DNA of 35,153 nucleotides from Microcaldota archaeon (GCA_023270015.1 JAGDXZ010000051.1:1-35153), one strand, 5' to 3'; positions 17,813 through 25,441 are shown, numbered from the stretch's first letter. The notes: a model not told the origin generated them from the sequence alone. Numbers and translations: made by a program.

Positions 17813-19396
17813 CTAAGGTCGAAGATCAAGGCGATTTGTTGCATCTAGGTCCAATTCATATATCTTCTTTCCGTTTACTTCGAGAAGGTCTAGCGAATTG
17901 ACGTATTTCTTGACTACAAGGTATAGCCTGTCTATGATTTCCTGCGGTCGCGCCTTAGGATTAGAGTCAACAAAAGAAAGTCTTTCAAACACCTTTTTCT
18001 TTGGGTATTTCCTTAGCAGTATGTTGACAAAATCCTCTTGCAAAAATCTTGCAAGGCGGTGGAATAAAGGCCTTGAAATTTCAGGCTTTGATGAGGCGTT
18101 ATCAGTTATATAAGCAATGGTCCTTTTTACTCCATCTTCGAATCCTTCTACGTCTCCCTTAAGAATCGCACTCTTCAGGTTTCGTATTAGTGTACGCCCC
18201 TCGGGGTCTAATTTCTTTGTCCACTCAGGCATCTTACCCAAAGCAATCTCTGACTTGTCAAGAATCTCTGTAACTCTTGGCTTCGGAATAATGATTCTGC
18301 TGTTGTTGGCGTCTAGGATTACTTCATCAAAGTCTCCCGCATATCTTGAAAGTGCTTTTAAATTAACGCCTACTATGCAAGGTATCCTTTTTTCGCGTGC
18401 CAGTATTGCAACATGCGAGTTTATGGAGTTTTCCTGCGCTATTATCCCCTTTGCCTTTGATATCACACCATCATATTCTGGAGAAAGGAGCAAAGTAGCA
18501 AGTATGTTCCCTCTCTTGAATGCCTTTTCAGCTTCCTCTGCAGGCACATCGTCAAAGATGTATTGCACTTTACCTTTTGCGTAGCCTAATGATGCTGTTG
18601 TTCCACGAAGCGTCACTGTATTCTTCGACTGCACCATTATGCTTTTGAAGCTTCCGCCTTTCAATGTCGTTATCGGGCGCGATTGAAAAATCCAATATAG
18701 CTTCCCATCGTACGCCCACTCTATGTCTTGCGGGCTTGCAAAAAACTCTTCTATTTCCTTTGCGATCCTATAAAGTCCGCTAAACATTTTTGATTTATCG
18801 GTCAGTATTGTCCTATTTGCATGTTCCTCACGCCCCGAAACCAAATTCCACGGTACGCCTTTTACATATTCTAAGACCATCTCGTCGTTTCCGTTTACCG
18901 GATTTCTGGTAAATAAAACTCCAGAGTATTTCGAATTTATTTGCTTTTGGACTAATGCCGCCATTTCCACCTTTTCAATACTTATTTTATGAAGCTTGCA
19001 GTAGTTAGTAACCCGATTAGAATTTGCATCAGAGTAAACCTTTTCTATTCTTTTGATTACGTCTTCTATTGAATTTGCGTTAGGGTAGGAGGTAAATATG
19101 CCTGCAAAACTGGCCTTTTTAGTGTCCTCTACAGTAGCCGAGCTGCGGACTATCAGGGGGTACTGCATAGAGTAGCTAAACCAATCGAGATATTTTCGCA
19201 GCTCACCAAAAAGCCCTTTTGGCAATTTTCCTTTTTCTTTCCAATACCTATAGACTCTTGTGGTAACGACAAATCCATCTGGAACATTGTAATTGGCATG
19301 TTTGAGTTTCATGAGATTGTAAGCTTTACTGCCGACCTCATTTTGCCCTGCGTAACTGCTTAATGGTATTATGTACTCATTCTTAGGTCCTGCCAT
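17813..19396 (-). CDS. PEP synthase-like phosphotransferase lacking the PEP/pyruvate barrel
   Basis: The 527-aa protein has two of the three domains of PEP synthase/pyruvate phosphate dikinase. Residues 1-245 form the ATP-grasp domain: 'EVGSKAYNLMKL', 'VPDGFVVTT', 'LIVRSSATVEDTKKASFAG', 'SGVLFTRNPVNG', 'QDIEWAYDGKLYWIFQSRPI'. About 260-370 is the swivelling phosphohistidine domain with the expected catalytic His328 in 'INSHVAILAREKRIPCIVG'. The remaining roughly 155 residues are helical and do not resemble the PEP/pyruvate TIM barrel. The enzyme may therefore move phosphate from ATP through His328 to another acceptor, as rifampin phosphotransferase does, though in a different domain order. 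Its ATG overlaps the end of the radical SAM gene by 14 bases, so the two are translationally coupled. The acceptor is unknown; the neighbouring peptide is one candidate. Confidence 0.82.
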   Translation of the reverse strand: MAGPKNEYIIPLSSYAGQNEVGSKAYNLMKLKHANYNVPDGFVVTTRVYRYWKEKGKLPKGLFGELRKYLDWFSYSMQYPLIVRSSATVEDTKKASFAGIFTSYPNANSIEDVIKRIEKVYSDANSNRVTNYCKLHKISIEKVEMAALVQKQINSKYSGVLFTRNPVNGNDEMVLEYVKGVPWNLVSGREEHANRTILTDKSKMFSGLYRIAKEIEEFFASPQDIEWAYDGKLYWIFQSRPITTLKGGSFKSIMVQSKNTVTLRGTTASLGYAKGKVQYIFDDVPAEEAEKAFKRGNILATLLLSPEYDGVISKAKGIIAQENSINSHVAILAREKRIPCIVGVNLKALSRYAGDFDEVILDANNSRIIIPKPRVTEILDKSEIALGKMPEWTKKLDPEGRTLIRNLKSAILKGDVEGFEDGVKRTIAYITDNASSKPEISRPLFHRLARFLQEDFVNILLRKYPKKKVFERLSFVDSNPKARPQEIIDRLYLVVKKYVNSLDLLEVNGKKIYELDLDATNRLDLRP

Positions 19397-20525
19397 TTAA
19401 TCCTGTTTTTATTTTATAGTTGCACGCTTCTTTAGCAGCGTACAATCCGTTAAATATGCACCCTTCACAGTAGCTCTGTAGAGGGCATGTATCGCAGATT
19501 TCTTTCGAAGGCGCTGGAATATAGTAATATTTGATTACTTCCTGATCTTCGAATAGACTTAGCCCCCTTTCAAACACATTGCCATATGTATGGGTGATAG
19601 GAAACAAGGCACATGGGCGTGCATTGCCTTCTGGATCTATTGCAGTATGGCGGAGCACTAGACCGCAATTGAAGCTTGAGTCCCACTCGGCGTCTCCTAC
19701 TTGGGCTGGTGCTTCGGCTTTGGTTTTCAAATATCGGGCAACATCAGTTACACCTATCCCCCGGCCTATTGGCTTCGCTATGTTATATTCAATATCCGAT
19801 GCCCCGTAATTTTTTAATGCTGCTAACAACATATTCCAAACCTTTTGGTCAAATATATAATCTGTGGCCAATATACGAACTGGTAGGTACCTACTTAATA
19901 CAGAGATGGTTTTGTTGAGATAGTGCTTGCCATCCAAGAACGCAATATATTCGTGTGCCCATCTGTTGAAACTTATACTTAAGTTTAGCTTTTTTCTATC
20001 TTCTGGATTTATTTTTGATATCGCATCCTCCAAAACGTCTGTATTTGTACCGTTGGAAATGACTTCTACCTGTTCAAAGTTTTCGCAAACATATTTCAAT
20101 ATTCTGGAAAAATCTGGGTGAAGTGTGGCTTCACCACCTGTTATCCCTATTTCGGTCATGCCTGCCTTCTTCAAGTTTTCTAGTAAGGTTCTCAATTTTA
20201 ACCATGAAATATACTTGGAATGCCGTATATCTGAATTTGAACTTCTATAGCAGTACTCACAATGTAAATTACAGGCTTCGGTGAGCTCGACTTGGATGTG
20301 GATTGGATGTATAAAATGTTCGTCACCTGTGATTTTTATAGGGTATACCTGCATGACTTTTTGTAACAAAAATTTGAATTTTGGGTAATAGTCTAAGAGC
20401 CCTTCCTCTAAGACCCTTACTGCATCATTGTTTATATAAAGCCGTTTTACTTCTCTAAATCCTTTCCCATCATTAAAATACTCTAATAGTATTCCACCGC
20501 CGACGAATTTGTGAAGTATAGGCAT
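19383..20525 (-). CDS. Radical SAM/SPASM enzyme, probable peptide maturase
   Basis: From the ATG at 20525 the protein is 380 aa; a TTG at 20543 would add six residues. The first 65 residues form a small strand-helix region that could be a PqqD-like peptide-recognition domain (inference). The radical SAM core begins with 'TEACNLHCEYCYRS' (Cys85, 89, 92 bind the SAM [4Fe-4S] cluster), followed by 'GITGGEATLHPDF'. The C-terminus carries the SPASM signature: C-x12-G-x4-C, then C-x2-C-x5-C-x2-C (residues 344-356) and a further Cys368, ligands for two auxiliary clusters. SPASM enzymes commonly modify ribosomal peptides (PqqE, AlbA, MftC) or proteins (anSME). It lies 69 bases after a small Cys-containing peptide gene and overlaps the PEP-synthase-like gene. 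No clear ribosome-binding site was seen. Confidence 0.88.
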   Translation of the reverse strand: MPILHKFVGGGILLEYFNDGKGFREVKRLYINNDAVRVLEEGLLDYYPKFKFLLQKVMQVYPIKITGDEHFIHPIHIQVELTEACNLHCEYCYRSSNSDIRHSKYISWLKLRTLLENLKKAGMTEIGITGGEATLHPDFSRILKYVCENFEQVEVISNGTNTDVLEDAISKINPEDRKKLNLSISFNRWAHEYIAFLDGKHYLNKTISVLSRYLPVRILATDYIFDQKVWNMLLAALKNYGASDIEYNIAKPIGRGIGVTDVARYLKTKAEAPAQVGDAEWDSSFNCGLVLRHTAIDPEGNARPCALFPITHTYGNVFERGLSLFEDQEVIKYYYIPAPSKEICDTCPLQSYCEGCIFNGLYAAKEACNYKIKTGLNGRT

Positions 20526-20594
20526 ATTAAAACTTTTAATCAAATAGCAGAGTAGTGTTACAAAAACAACGTTGGAACTATATTTTGCCTGGCT

Positions 20595-20765
20595 TCAACT
20601 ATATTCGCCCTTGCAAGGTTTAGTTCCACAGTATTGTCTCGACCACATGACTTTCGGTCTAAGATCTGCTATTATCTTTGGTTCTAAGTTTTTGGTAGAA
20701 GCCTGTTTCATGTCTTCTTGTTTTTCATTTGATCCAACTTTCCCCGCTTTATCCATTATATCCAT
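20595..20765 (-). CDS. Candidate RiPP precursor peptide
   Basis: This short gene encodes 56 aa from the ATG at 20765 (in-frame GTGs at 20777 and 20774 would add a few residues). GGTGG ends five bases before the ATG and is a good ribosome-binding site. The first 35 or so residues are charged and helical (Lys, Glu, Gln, Met), like a leader. The C-terminal part, 'LRPKVMWSRQYCGTKPCKGE', holds two cysteines (46 and 51), a Trp and a Tyr, like a core. It is immediately upstream of the SPASM enzyme on the same strand, behind TTTAAA-type boxes. The opposite strand is also open over this region, but its hydrophobic product has no promoter or partner. Function is inferred from layout, and no known precursor family was recognised. 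Confidence 0.55.
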   Translation of the reverse strand: MDIMDKAGKVGSNEKQEDMKQASTKNLEPKIIADLRPKVMWSRQYCGTKPCKGEYS

Positions 20766-20790
20766 TATTGCCACCACTTCGCCTGTCTTT

Positions 20791-20815
20791 TGTTTAAATC
20801 GTTGACTTTAAATTT
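20791..20815 (-). promoter_or_regulatory. TATA-like boxes for the peptide-radical SAM unit
   Basis: On the minus strand, AAATTTAAAG (20806-20815) and GATTTAAACA (20791-20800) lie about 46 and 31 bases before the ATG at 20765. The upstream box would give an mRNA that includes the GGTGG site. The downstream box would give a nearly leaderless mRNA. The gene diverges from TFB, whose promoter lies around 20873-20907. Confidence 0.4.
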
Positions 20816-20872
20816 TAATTGCATTCGCTGGGCTGGGCTAAAAGAGAAACATTTAAATATCTTTTTGCACTA

Positions 20873-20925
20873 TTTTTAAATACCTCATTTTAGAAAGCTT
20901 TAAAAAGTTTTCTCATGCTTGGTGA
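20873..20925 (+). promoter_or_regulatory. TFB promoter and ribosome-binding site
   Basis: Two TATA-like boxes, TTTTTAAATA (about 20874-20883) and GCTTTAAAAAG (20898-20908), precede the gene. GGTGA at 20921-20925 lies four bases before the ATG at 20930. This favours that start over the in-frame ATG at 20915. Confidence 0.5.
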
Positions 20926-20929
20926 GACA

Positions 20930-21979
20930 ATGGCTAAGAATGCAAAATCAAAGAAGGAGGCTGAAAACAAGGAGGCAGAGGCAAAAACAGAGGAGCTTCA
21001 AGAAACGCCCAGTGAGCATGCAGAGCACTCCCATGAGCTAGGCAGTGTTACAGAGCCTTCGCCTGCAGGCGAAAGACCAAGAGTCTGCCCTAGCTGCGGC
21101 AGCACAGACATAGTCTACGATGCTGTGCGTGGCGAATACGTATGCAACAACTGCGGCCTTGTGATAGAGGCAAACGTTGTCGATACTGGGCCAGAATGGC
21201 GTGCCTTTGACGCAGACCAGAGGAACGAACGTGCAAGGACTGGTGCGCCTATCAAATACATGAAGTCCAACAAGGGGCTTGTTACCGAGATTGACATGTA
21301 TAACAAGGACATTCGCGGCGCCAAGTTACCTTCAAAGCGCCAGGCTCAGCTTTACAGGATAAGGAAGTGGCACAAGCGTGCAAGCATAGCAAGTTCTAGC
21401 GAAAGAAACTATTTAGTGGCATTGCCTGAGCTCAGCAGGGTAGGCAGCTACCTTGGCTTGCCTGAGAACATAAGGGAAAGCGCAGCCCTTCTCTACAGGA
21501 AGTGCGTGAAGAACAACCTGATAAGGGGCAGGCCTATAGAGACTGTAGTCAACGCCGCCCTCTACACTGTTTGCAGGCAGGCTGGCATGCCAAGGACCCT
21601 TGACGAGATATCCCAGATTTCAGGAGTGCCAAAGAAGGAAATAGGCAGAACCTACAGGATCATAGTGCATGAGCTTGGGCTTAAGATACCACTTACCAAC
21701 CCTATAAGCTACGTGCCTAGGTACGTTGCAGCGCTCAAGCTAAGCAGCGAAGTGCAGGAAAAGGCAGAAAGCCTGCTAAAGCAGGCAATGAAGAAAGGCC
21801 TTGTCAGCGGTAGAAGCCCTACAGGCGTGTGCGCAGCTGCAGTATACATAGCCAGCGCACTGGTTGGCGAGAGAAGAACTCAGAAGGAAGTTGCAGAGGT
21901 TGCAGGAGTAACAGAGGTAACAATAAGGAACCGCTACAGGGAGCTCAAGAAGGAGCTGAACATAGACGTCAACCTCTGA
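20930..21979 (+). CDS. tfb: Transcription initiation factor B (TFB)
   Basis: TFB binds the TBP-TATA complex and recruits RNA polymerase. From the ATG at 20930 the protein is 349 aa. Residues 1-50 are an unusual Glu/Ala/Lys-rich extension. The zinc ribbon follows (Cys53, 56, 72, 75: 'CPSCGSTD ... CNNCG'), then the B-reader and linker ('DTGPEWRAFDADQRNERART', 'GAPIKYMKSNKGL'). Two cyclin-like repeats span about 145-349 ('GRPIETVVNAALYTVCRQAG' and 'GRSPTGVCAAAVYIASALVG'). The final helix-turn-helix ('TEVTIRNRYRELKKEL') contacts the BRE. Most archaeal TFBs are about 300 aa, so the N-terminal tail accounts for the extra length. A short membrane protein gene follows after nine bases. Confidence 0.97.
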   Translation: MAKNAKSKKEAENKEAEAKTEELQETPSEHAEHSHELGSVTEPSPAGERPRVCPSCGSTDIVYDAVRGEYVCNNCGLVIEANVVDTGPEWRAFDADQRNERARTGAPIKYMKSNKGLVTEIDMYNKDIRGAKLPSKRQAQLYRIRKWHKRASIASSSERNYLVALPELSRVGSYLGLPENIRESAALLYRKCVKNNLIRGRPIETVVNAALYTVCRQAGMPRTLDEISQISGVPKKEIGRTYRIIVHELGLKIPLTNPISYVPRYVAALKLSSEVQEKAESLLKQAMKKGLVSGRSPTGVCAAAVYIASALVGERRTQKEVAEVAGVTEVTIRNRYRELKKELNIDVNL

Positions 21980-21988
21980 AGCGGTTGA

Positions 21989-22447
21989 ATGCACAGCCTG
22001 GTTTTAATATTTCTTTTGCTTCCTTTCTTTCTTATTCTACTTTTTGGTAAAGAAGGCATAATCAGCTTGGCAAACAGCACTCTTAACTCCGCTTCGAGCC
22101 TTCAAGCAAACGCGACAATAGCAAAAGTCAAAGCGTATGTAGACATGTTGAACACAAGCGGTTACCTGGTATTTTCTCCAAACCTTACGCTGGCCTACAA
22201 GTACCTCCAGATGGCTGAAAAGGCCGAGAATACATCTCCAGAACGTGCAATAGCATATGCCCAGCTTGCATACAACGAGGCCACACGAGCCTATGCTAAG
22301 CTCGATCAATACAGGGCTGGGTCTGCAATAGTAATGCTTGCGCTCACCATAGCCTTTGCAGCGATCCTCTACCGCATAATGAAAAAACAAAAGCCTTCGG
22401 GGAAGAAGCAGAGCAGAGGCTCAAGCCCGATCCAAAGACAAAGATAA
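21989..22447 (+). CDS. Small two-helix membrane protein, unknown function
   Basis: The 152-aa protein starts with a hydrophobic segment (about 3-19, 'SLVLIFLLLPFFLILLFG') that could be a signal peptide or anchor. A roughly 90-residue helical, Ala-rich extracytoplasmic stretch follows ('AIAYAQLAYNEATRAYAKL', TPR-like in feel). A second membrane helix (about 108-127, 'GSAIVMLALTIAFAAILYRI') leads into a short, strongly basic cytoplasmic tail. I do not recognise the family. It lies nine bases after the TFB stop and probably shares its transcript. The TFB stop is close, and 'GGTTGA' directly before the ATG is only a poor ribosome-binding site. Confidence 0.65.
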   Translation: MHSLVLIFLLLPFFLILLFGKEGIISLANSTLNSASSLQANATIAKVKAYVDMLNTSGYLVFSPNLTLAYKYLQMAEKAENTSPERAIAYAQLAYNEATRAYAKLDQYRAGSAIVMLALTIAFAAILYRIMKKQKPSGKKQSRGSSPIQRQR

Positions 22448-22480
22448 ATTAACTTTTTCTGACAAGTCTAAATTGGTATT

Positions 22481-22891
22481 ATGGCAAACGATACTAGCAC
22501 AGATATAAACACGCTCACCTACCTGCAGGCGGCATATACGCAAGAATACCAGGCAGTGCTCGAAGCAATAACATCGCAGCTTGCAGCTACAGAGTCCATA
22601 GCAAAAAGCAGGGAGTTCCTTGAACACCTCCCTGAGCTTTACGGCAAAAAAACATTTGCAGCGAATGGGGTCTTGCTCTATGACACCACAATAGACAAAT
22701 CTGAGAAGGTTGCTGTTTATGTCGGCGCAGGCTATTTTGTAGAGAAGGGAATAGATGAGGCAAAGGCTTTCCTAGATACGCTTGCCAAGGAGAATGACGA
22801 AACGCTCAAGCGGCTTTACGAGGAGAAGCAGCTTATAGAAAAAGAGCTTACAAAGATAGGCTACCAGATTGCCAAGTTACAGAAGGGCTGA
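22481..22891 (+). CDS. pfdA: Prefoldin subunit alpha
   Basis: Prefoldin is a hexameric chaperone that holds unfolded proteins and hands them to the thermosome; two alpha subunits form its core. The 136-aa sequence has the expected order: N-terminal coiled coil (about 10-50, 'LQAAYTQEYQAVLEAITSQL'), a beta-hairpin region ('VLLYDTTIDKSEKVAVYVGA', 'GYFVEKGIDEAKAFL'), and a C-terminal coiled coil ('LKRLYEEKQLIEKELTKI'). It is followed after five bases by ftsY, a common archaeal pairing. An AAGATAAATTA stretch about 34 bases before the ATG may be its TATA box. Confidence 0.92.
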   Translation: MANDTSTDINTLTYLQAAYTQEYQAVLEAITSQLAATESIAKSREFLEHLPELYGKKTFAANGVLLYDTTIDKSEKVAVYVGAGYFVEKGIDEAKAFLDTLAKENDETLKRLYEEKQLIEKELTKIGYQIAKLQKG

Positions 22892-22896
22892 GCTGG

Positions 22897-24042
22897 ATGT
22901 TTGAAGGCATAAAGAACAAGCTCAAGGCTTTTGCAGAAGCTTTTGCAAAGAAGGAGGAGGCAGAGGAGAAGGAAAAGGAAGAGAAGAAGCAAGAGCTTGA
23001 GAGAAAGGAGGAAAGCAAAGAAGAAAAGACAGAGGAAAGAGAGCTAGAGCACAGGGAAGAGGCTGAGAGAGAAAAGGAAGCCAAGCAGGCTGCACAGAAA
23101 GAAAAAGAAAAGGAAAATAAGGAGAAGGAAGCCAAAGCAAAGGGGGAGGCAGATATTACTTTTAAAAGCAAAGTCAAGGGCGTATTGCTCGGCAAGGTGA
23201 GGGTAACTGAAGAGGATGTAGAGCCCTTCATAGACTCGCTGAAAATAGATCTCATAAAGTCCGATGTTGCCTACGAAGTGGCGGAGAAGCTGGCTGAGAA
23301 GATAAAATCGAACATGCTTGGCAAGGAAATCGATGCAAGGAATGCGAAAGAGGCCATGGAGGAAAGCATAAGGAAGGCGATGCTTGACATGCTGCCAAGC
23401 ACAAGCATAGATTTCGTAGCCAAGGTGCTTGAGCTCCGCAAGAACGGCGTGGTGAAGATTCTTTTTCTTGGCCCAAACGGGGCAGGCAAGACCACCACAA
23501 TAGCCAAGCTCGCACATATGCTCAAGCAGCACGGGCTCAACTGCGTAATTGCGGCAAGCGACACGTTCAGGGCTGCTGCGATAGAGCAGTTGGAGCATCA
23601 TGCCCGCGCTTTGGGGGTAGAGCTGATAAAAGGAAAGTATGGAGCTGACCCTGCAAGCGTTGCCTTTGATGCAATCGCGCACGCAAATGCAAAAGGCCTT
23701 GACTGCGTGCTTATCGACACAGCAGGCAGGCAGGAAACAAACAAGAGCCTTCTGGAAGAGCTTAGGAAGATTGCGAGGGTTGCAAAGCCCGACTTCGTGG
23801 TGTTCGTTGGAGAGGCAATAACGGGCAACGCCCTTCTTCAGCAGATAAGGGAGTTCAACGAAGTGGTAAAGATTGACGGCATTATACTAACCAAGCTGGA
23901 TTGCGATGCAAAAGGAGGCGGCTCGATTTCAGTGCTGAGCGAGGCAGGGATCCCTATTCTTTTCTTCGGCATAGGGGAGAAGCACACCGACCTAATGCCA
24001 TATAGCAAGGAGTTTGTTGTAGACTCTATGCTTGGCTCTTGA
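22897..24042 (+). CDS. ftsY: Signal recognition particle receptor FtsY
   Basis: FtsY is the SRP receptor GTPase that delivers ribosome-nascent chain complexes to the membrane. The 381-aa protein has a highly charged N-terminal A region (about 15-90, almost entirely Glu, Lys, Ala and Arg), then the N domain and the GTPase G domain. Motifs are G1 'GPNGAGKTTTIAKLA' from about residue 192, 'DTFRAAAIEQLEHHA', G3 'DTAGRQETN', G4 'TKLDCDAKGG', and the closing 'GIGEKHTDLMPYSKEFVVDS'. The 'RAAAxEQL' and 'DTAGR' forms favour FtsY over SRP54, and there is no M domain. The stop is directly adjacent to the stop of the convergent DUF99 gene. Confidence 0.96.
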   Translation: MFEGIKNKLKAFAEAFAKKEEAEEKEKEEKKQELERKEESKEEKTEERELEHREEAEREKEAKQAAQKEKEKENKEKEAKAKGEADITFKSKVKGVLLGKVRVTEEDVEPFIDSLKIDLIKSDVAYEVAEKLAEKIKSNMLGKEIDARNAKEAMEESIRKAMLDMLPSTSIDFVAKVLELRKNGVVKILFLGPNGAGKTTTIAKLAHMLKQHGLNCVIAASDTFRAAAIEQLEHHARALGVELIKGKYGADPASVAFDAIAHANAKGLDCVLIDTAGRQETNKSLLEELRKIARVAKPDFVVFVGEAITGNALLQQIREFNEVVKIDGIILTKLDCDAKGGGSISVLSEAGIPILFFGIGEKHTDLMPYSKEFVVDSMLGS

Positions 24043-24597
24043 CTAAAGCCTTGTTGTGGACTCGCCATTGCCAATGGCGCTTGCGAATATGTGCACAAGC
24101 CTCAGTAGGCTTGTTATGTAGCTTGCAAGGCCGTGCACTTCTTCCTTTGTCGGGCCAGTTGATAGGAAGTAGAATCCTGAATCGCTGAACTTCTTAGCTT
24201 TTGTGTATATGTGCATTATTGCCTCTTTCTTTTCCTCTGCTCCTTTAGGCTTGGCAGCGTCTATTGCCCTTAGAAGCTCTTGCACATCAGGTTTCTTCCT
24301 GGTCACAGCTATGCATTCTATTCCCAAAGCCTTCTTTACTTCAAACAAGTCAATATAATTAAGCCCGCCAAGCATCATGCTCTGGGTAGTTATGAGTTTT
24401 ATCTGCTTGCTAAACCTTGAAGAGCTGAGCCTGCTTATCAGCCTTTTTGTTGCATCGTTGCCATCGTGCTGTATATTAAAGGAGATTGCGCCTTCTACCA
24501 TGCCAAGCTTGCCAACTGCACCAATAACGAGAACGCGCTTGTCTTTTGGCTTAAAGGAGGCGTCATCAAGGGCGAGTATCCTTATTCCGCTCTTCAT
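24043..24597 (-). CDS. DUF99 (UPF0215) family protein
   Basis: The 184-aa archaeal protein belongs to a family with a fold related to endonuclease V. Its function is not established. Motifs seen are 'IRILALDDASF' at the start, 'DGNDATKRLISRL', 'LITTQSMMLGGLNYIDLFEV', and the closing 'LVHIFASAIGNGES'. The early Asp pair and later residues resemble the metal-binding set of endonuclease V-like proteins, but I cannot tell whether activity is kept. It lies two bases after the rpoL stop and is surely co-transcribed with it. Its stop abuts that of ftsY with no gap. Confidence 0.88.
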   Translation of the reverse strand: MKSGIRILALDDASFKPKDKRVLVIGAVGKLGMVEGAISFNIQHDGNDATKRLISRLSSSRFSKQIKLITTQSMMLGGLNYIDLFEVKKALGIECIAVTRKKPDVQELLRAIDAAKPKGAEEKKEAIMHIYTKAKKFSDSGFYFLSTGPTKEEVHGLASYITSLLRLVHIFASAIGNGESTTRL

Positions 24598-24599
24598 GC

Positions 24600-24863
24600 T
24601 TATTTCTCCTTGGCCACAAGGCCTTGAAGCTCTTTGAGCTCCTTGCTAAGCTCCTCGATTGCCTTCTTGACAGCTTGCTTAGCATTCTTGTCCTTTACTA
24701 CCAGCCTCGGCTTCCCTACCTGTGGATGGTCTAGCTCAACGCTGGCAAACTCAACGCCCATCTCAAAGAGCTTTGCCTTTATAAGCTCTGCAACGCTCCT
24801 GTCTATTCCCTCAAACTCAATGGCAAGTGTTTTCCCTTCATCCTGCGTTATTTTTACTTCCAT
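24600..24863 (-). CDS. rpoL: DNA-directed RNA polymerase subunit L
   Basis: RpoL (homologous to eukaryotic Rpb11/AC19) pairs with subunit D to form the assembly platform of archaeal RNA polymerase. The 87-aa length is standard. The sequence shows the family pattern: a first strand and helix 'EGIDRSVAELIKAKLF', then 'VEFASVELDHPQVGKPRLVV' where the HP-x-hydrophobic region is typical, and a C-terminal Lys/Glu-rich helix. AGGAG lies five bases before the ATG. The gene diverges from the eS19 operon across a 156-base spacer. Confidence 0.93.
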   Translation of the reverse strand: MEVKITQDEGKTLAIEFEGIDRSVAELIKAKLFEMGVEFASVELDHPQVGKPRLVVKDKNAKQAVKKAIEELSKELKELQGLVAKEK

Positions 24864-24972
24864 TTAAACTCCTCGTTACATTTCATTATTAATTGAAATG
24901 CTGAATATTAAATAACTATTTGTGCCGAAATTTCAGCAAAGCTTTCAAGATTCGAAATTGAATTCGCTAAAG

Positions 24973-25014
24973 TATATAAATGTTTTTTATGCTAAAGATA
25001 AAGTTAACAAGGTG
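24973..25014 (+). promoter_or_regulatory. Promoter and ribosome-binding site of the eS19 operon
   Basis: TATATAAA at 24973-24980 is a strong TATA box, predicting transcription from about 25002. GGTG at 25011-25014 lies five bases before the ATG at 25020. It therefore supports that ATG over the in-frame GTG at 25017. Confidence 0.6.
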
Positions 25015-25019
25015 TAGTG

Positions 25020-25436
25020 ATGGTTAGCATAAATGAGGTAAACGCCCAGCAGCTTATCAAAGCAGTTGCAAAGAAGCTCCAGGAGCAGGCAATGCCAAAG
25101 CCTAGATATGTAGGGCTTGTCAAAAGCGGTGCAGGAAAGGAGCGCGTGCCTTTGCAAGACGACTTCTGGTATGTGCGCTCGGCAGCAATTCTAAGGCAGC
25201 TTTATCTAAAGGGCCCTGTAGGCATTTCAAGGCTTAGGACCTATTTCGGGAACAGAAGAAGGCACTTGAGGATCTTCAAGCACCACCACTACAAGGCCGG
25301 TGGAAGCCTTATTACCGATTCGCTAAATGCTCTTGAGAAGCTTGGCTATGTGGCTAAAACAAAGAAGGGCAGGGCCATAACGCCAAAGGGCAGATCCCTG
25401 CTTGATAAAACCGCAAACGAGCTTGTATCTGGCTGA
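25020..25436 (+). CDS. rps19e: Small-subunit ribosomal protein eS19
   Basis: This is a head-region protein of the 30S subunit found only in archaea and eukaryotes. The 138-aa sequence shows 'DDFWYVRSAAILRQLYLKGP', 'GISRLRTYFGNRRR' and a winged-helix-like C-terminus with 'GGSLITDSLNALEKLGYV' and 'GRAITPKGRSLLDKTA', all family hallmarks. The ATG at 25020 is set by GGTG. It opens the run eS19-PDCD5-eL39-eL31, with five bases to the next gene. Confidence 0.96.
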   Translation: MVSINEVNAQQLIKAVAKKLQEQAMPKPRYVGLVKSGAGKERVPLQDDFWYVRSAAILRQLYLKGPVGISRLRTYFGNRRRHLRIFKHHHYKAGGSLITDSLNALEKLGYVAKTKKGRAITPKGRSLLDKTANELVSG

Positions 25437-25441
25437 TCAAA

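Noticed and set aside
20572-20805. Plus-strand open frame opposite the small peptide gene
   Set aside because: The hydrophobic product has no ribosome-binding site or partner genes. The minus-strand frame has GGTGG spacing, TATA-like boxes and a radical SAM gene downstream.
22922-23140. Minus-strand open frames over the start of ftsY
   Set aside because: They are antisense to the Lys/Glu-rich A region, whose AAG/GAG codons read as Leu/Phe/Ser on the other strand.
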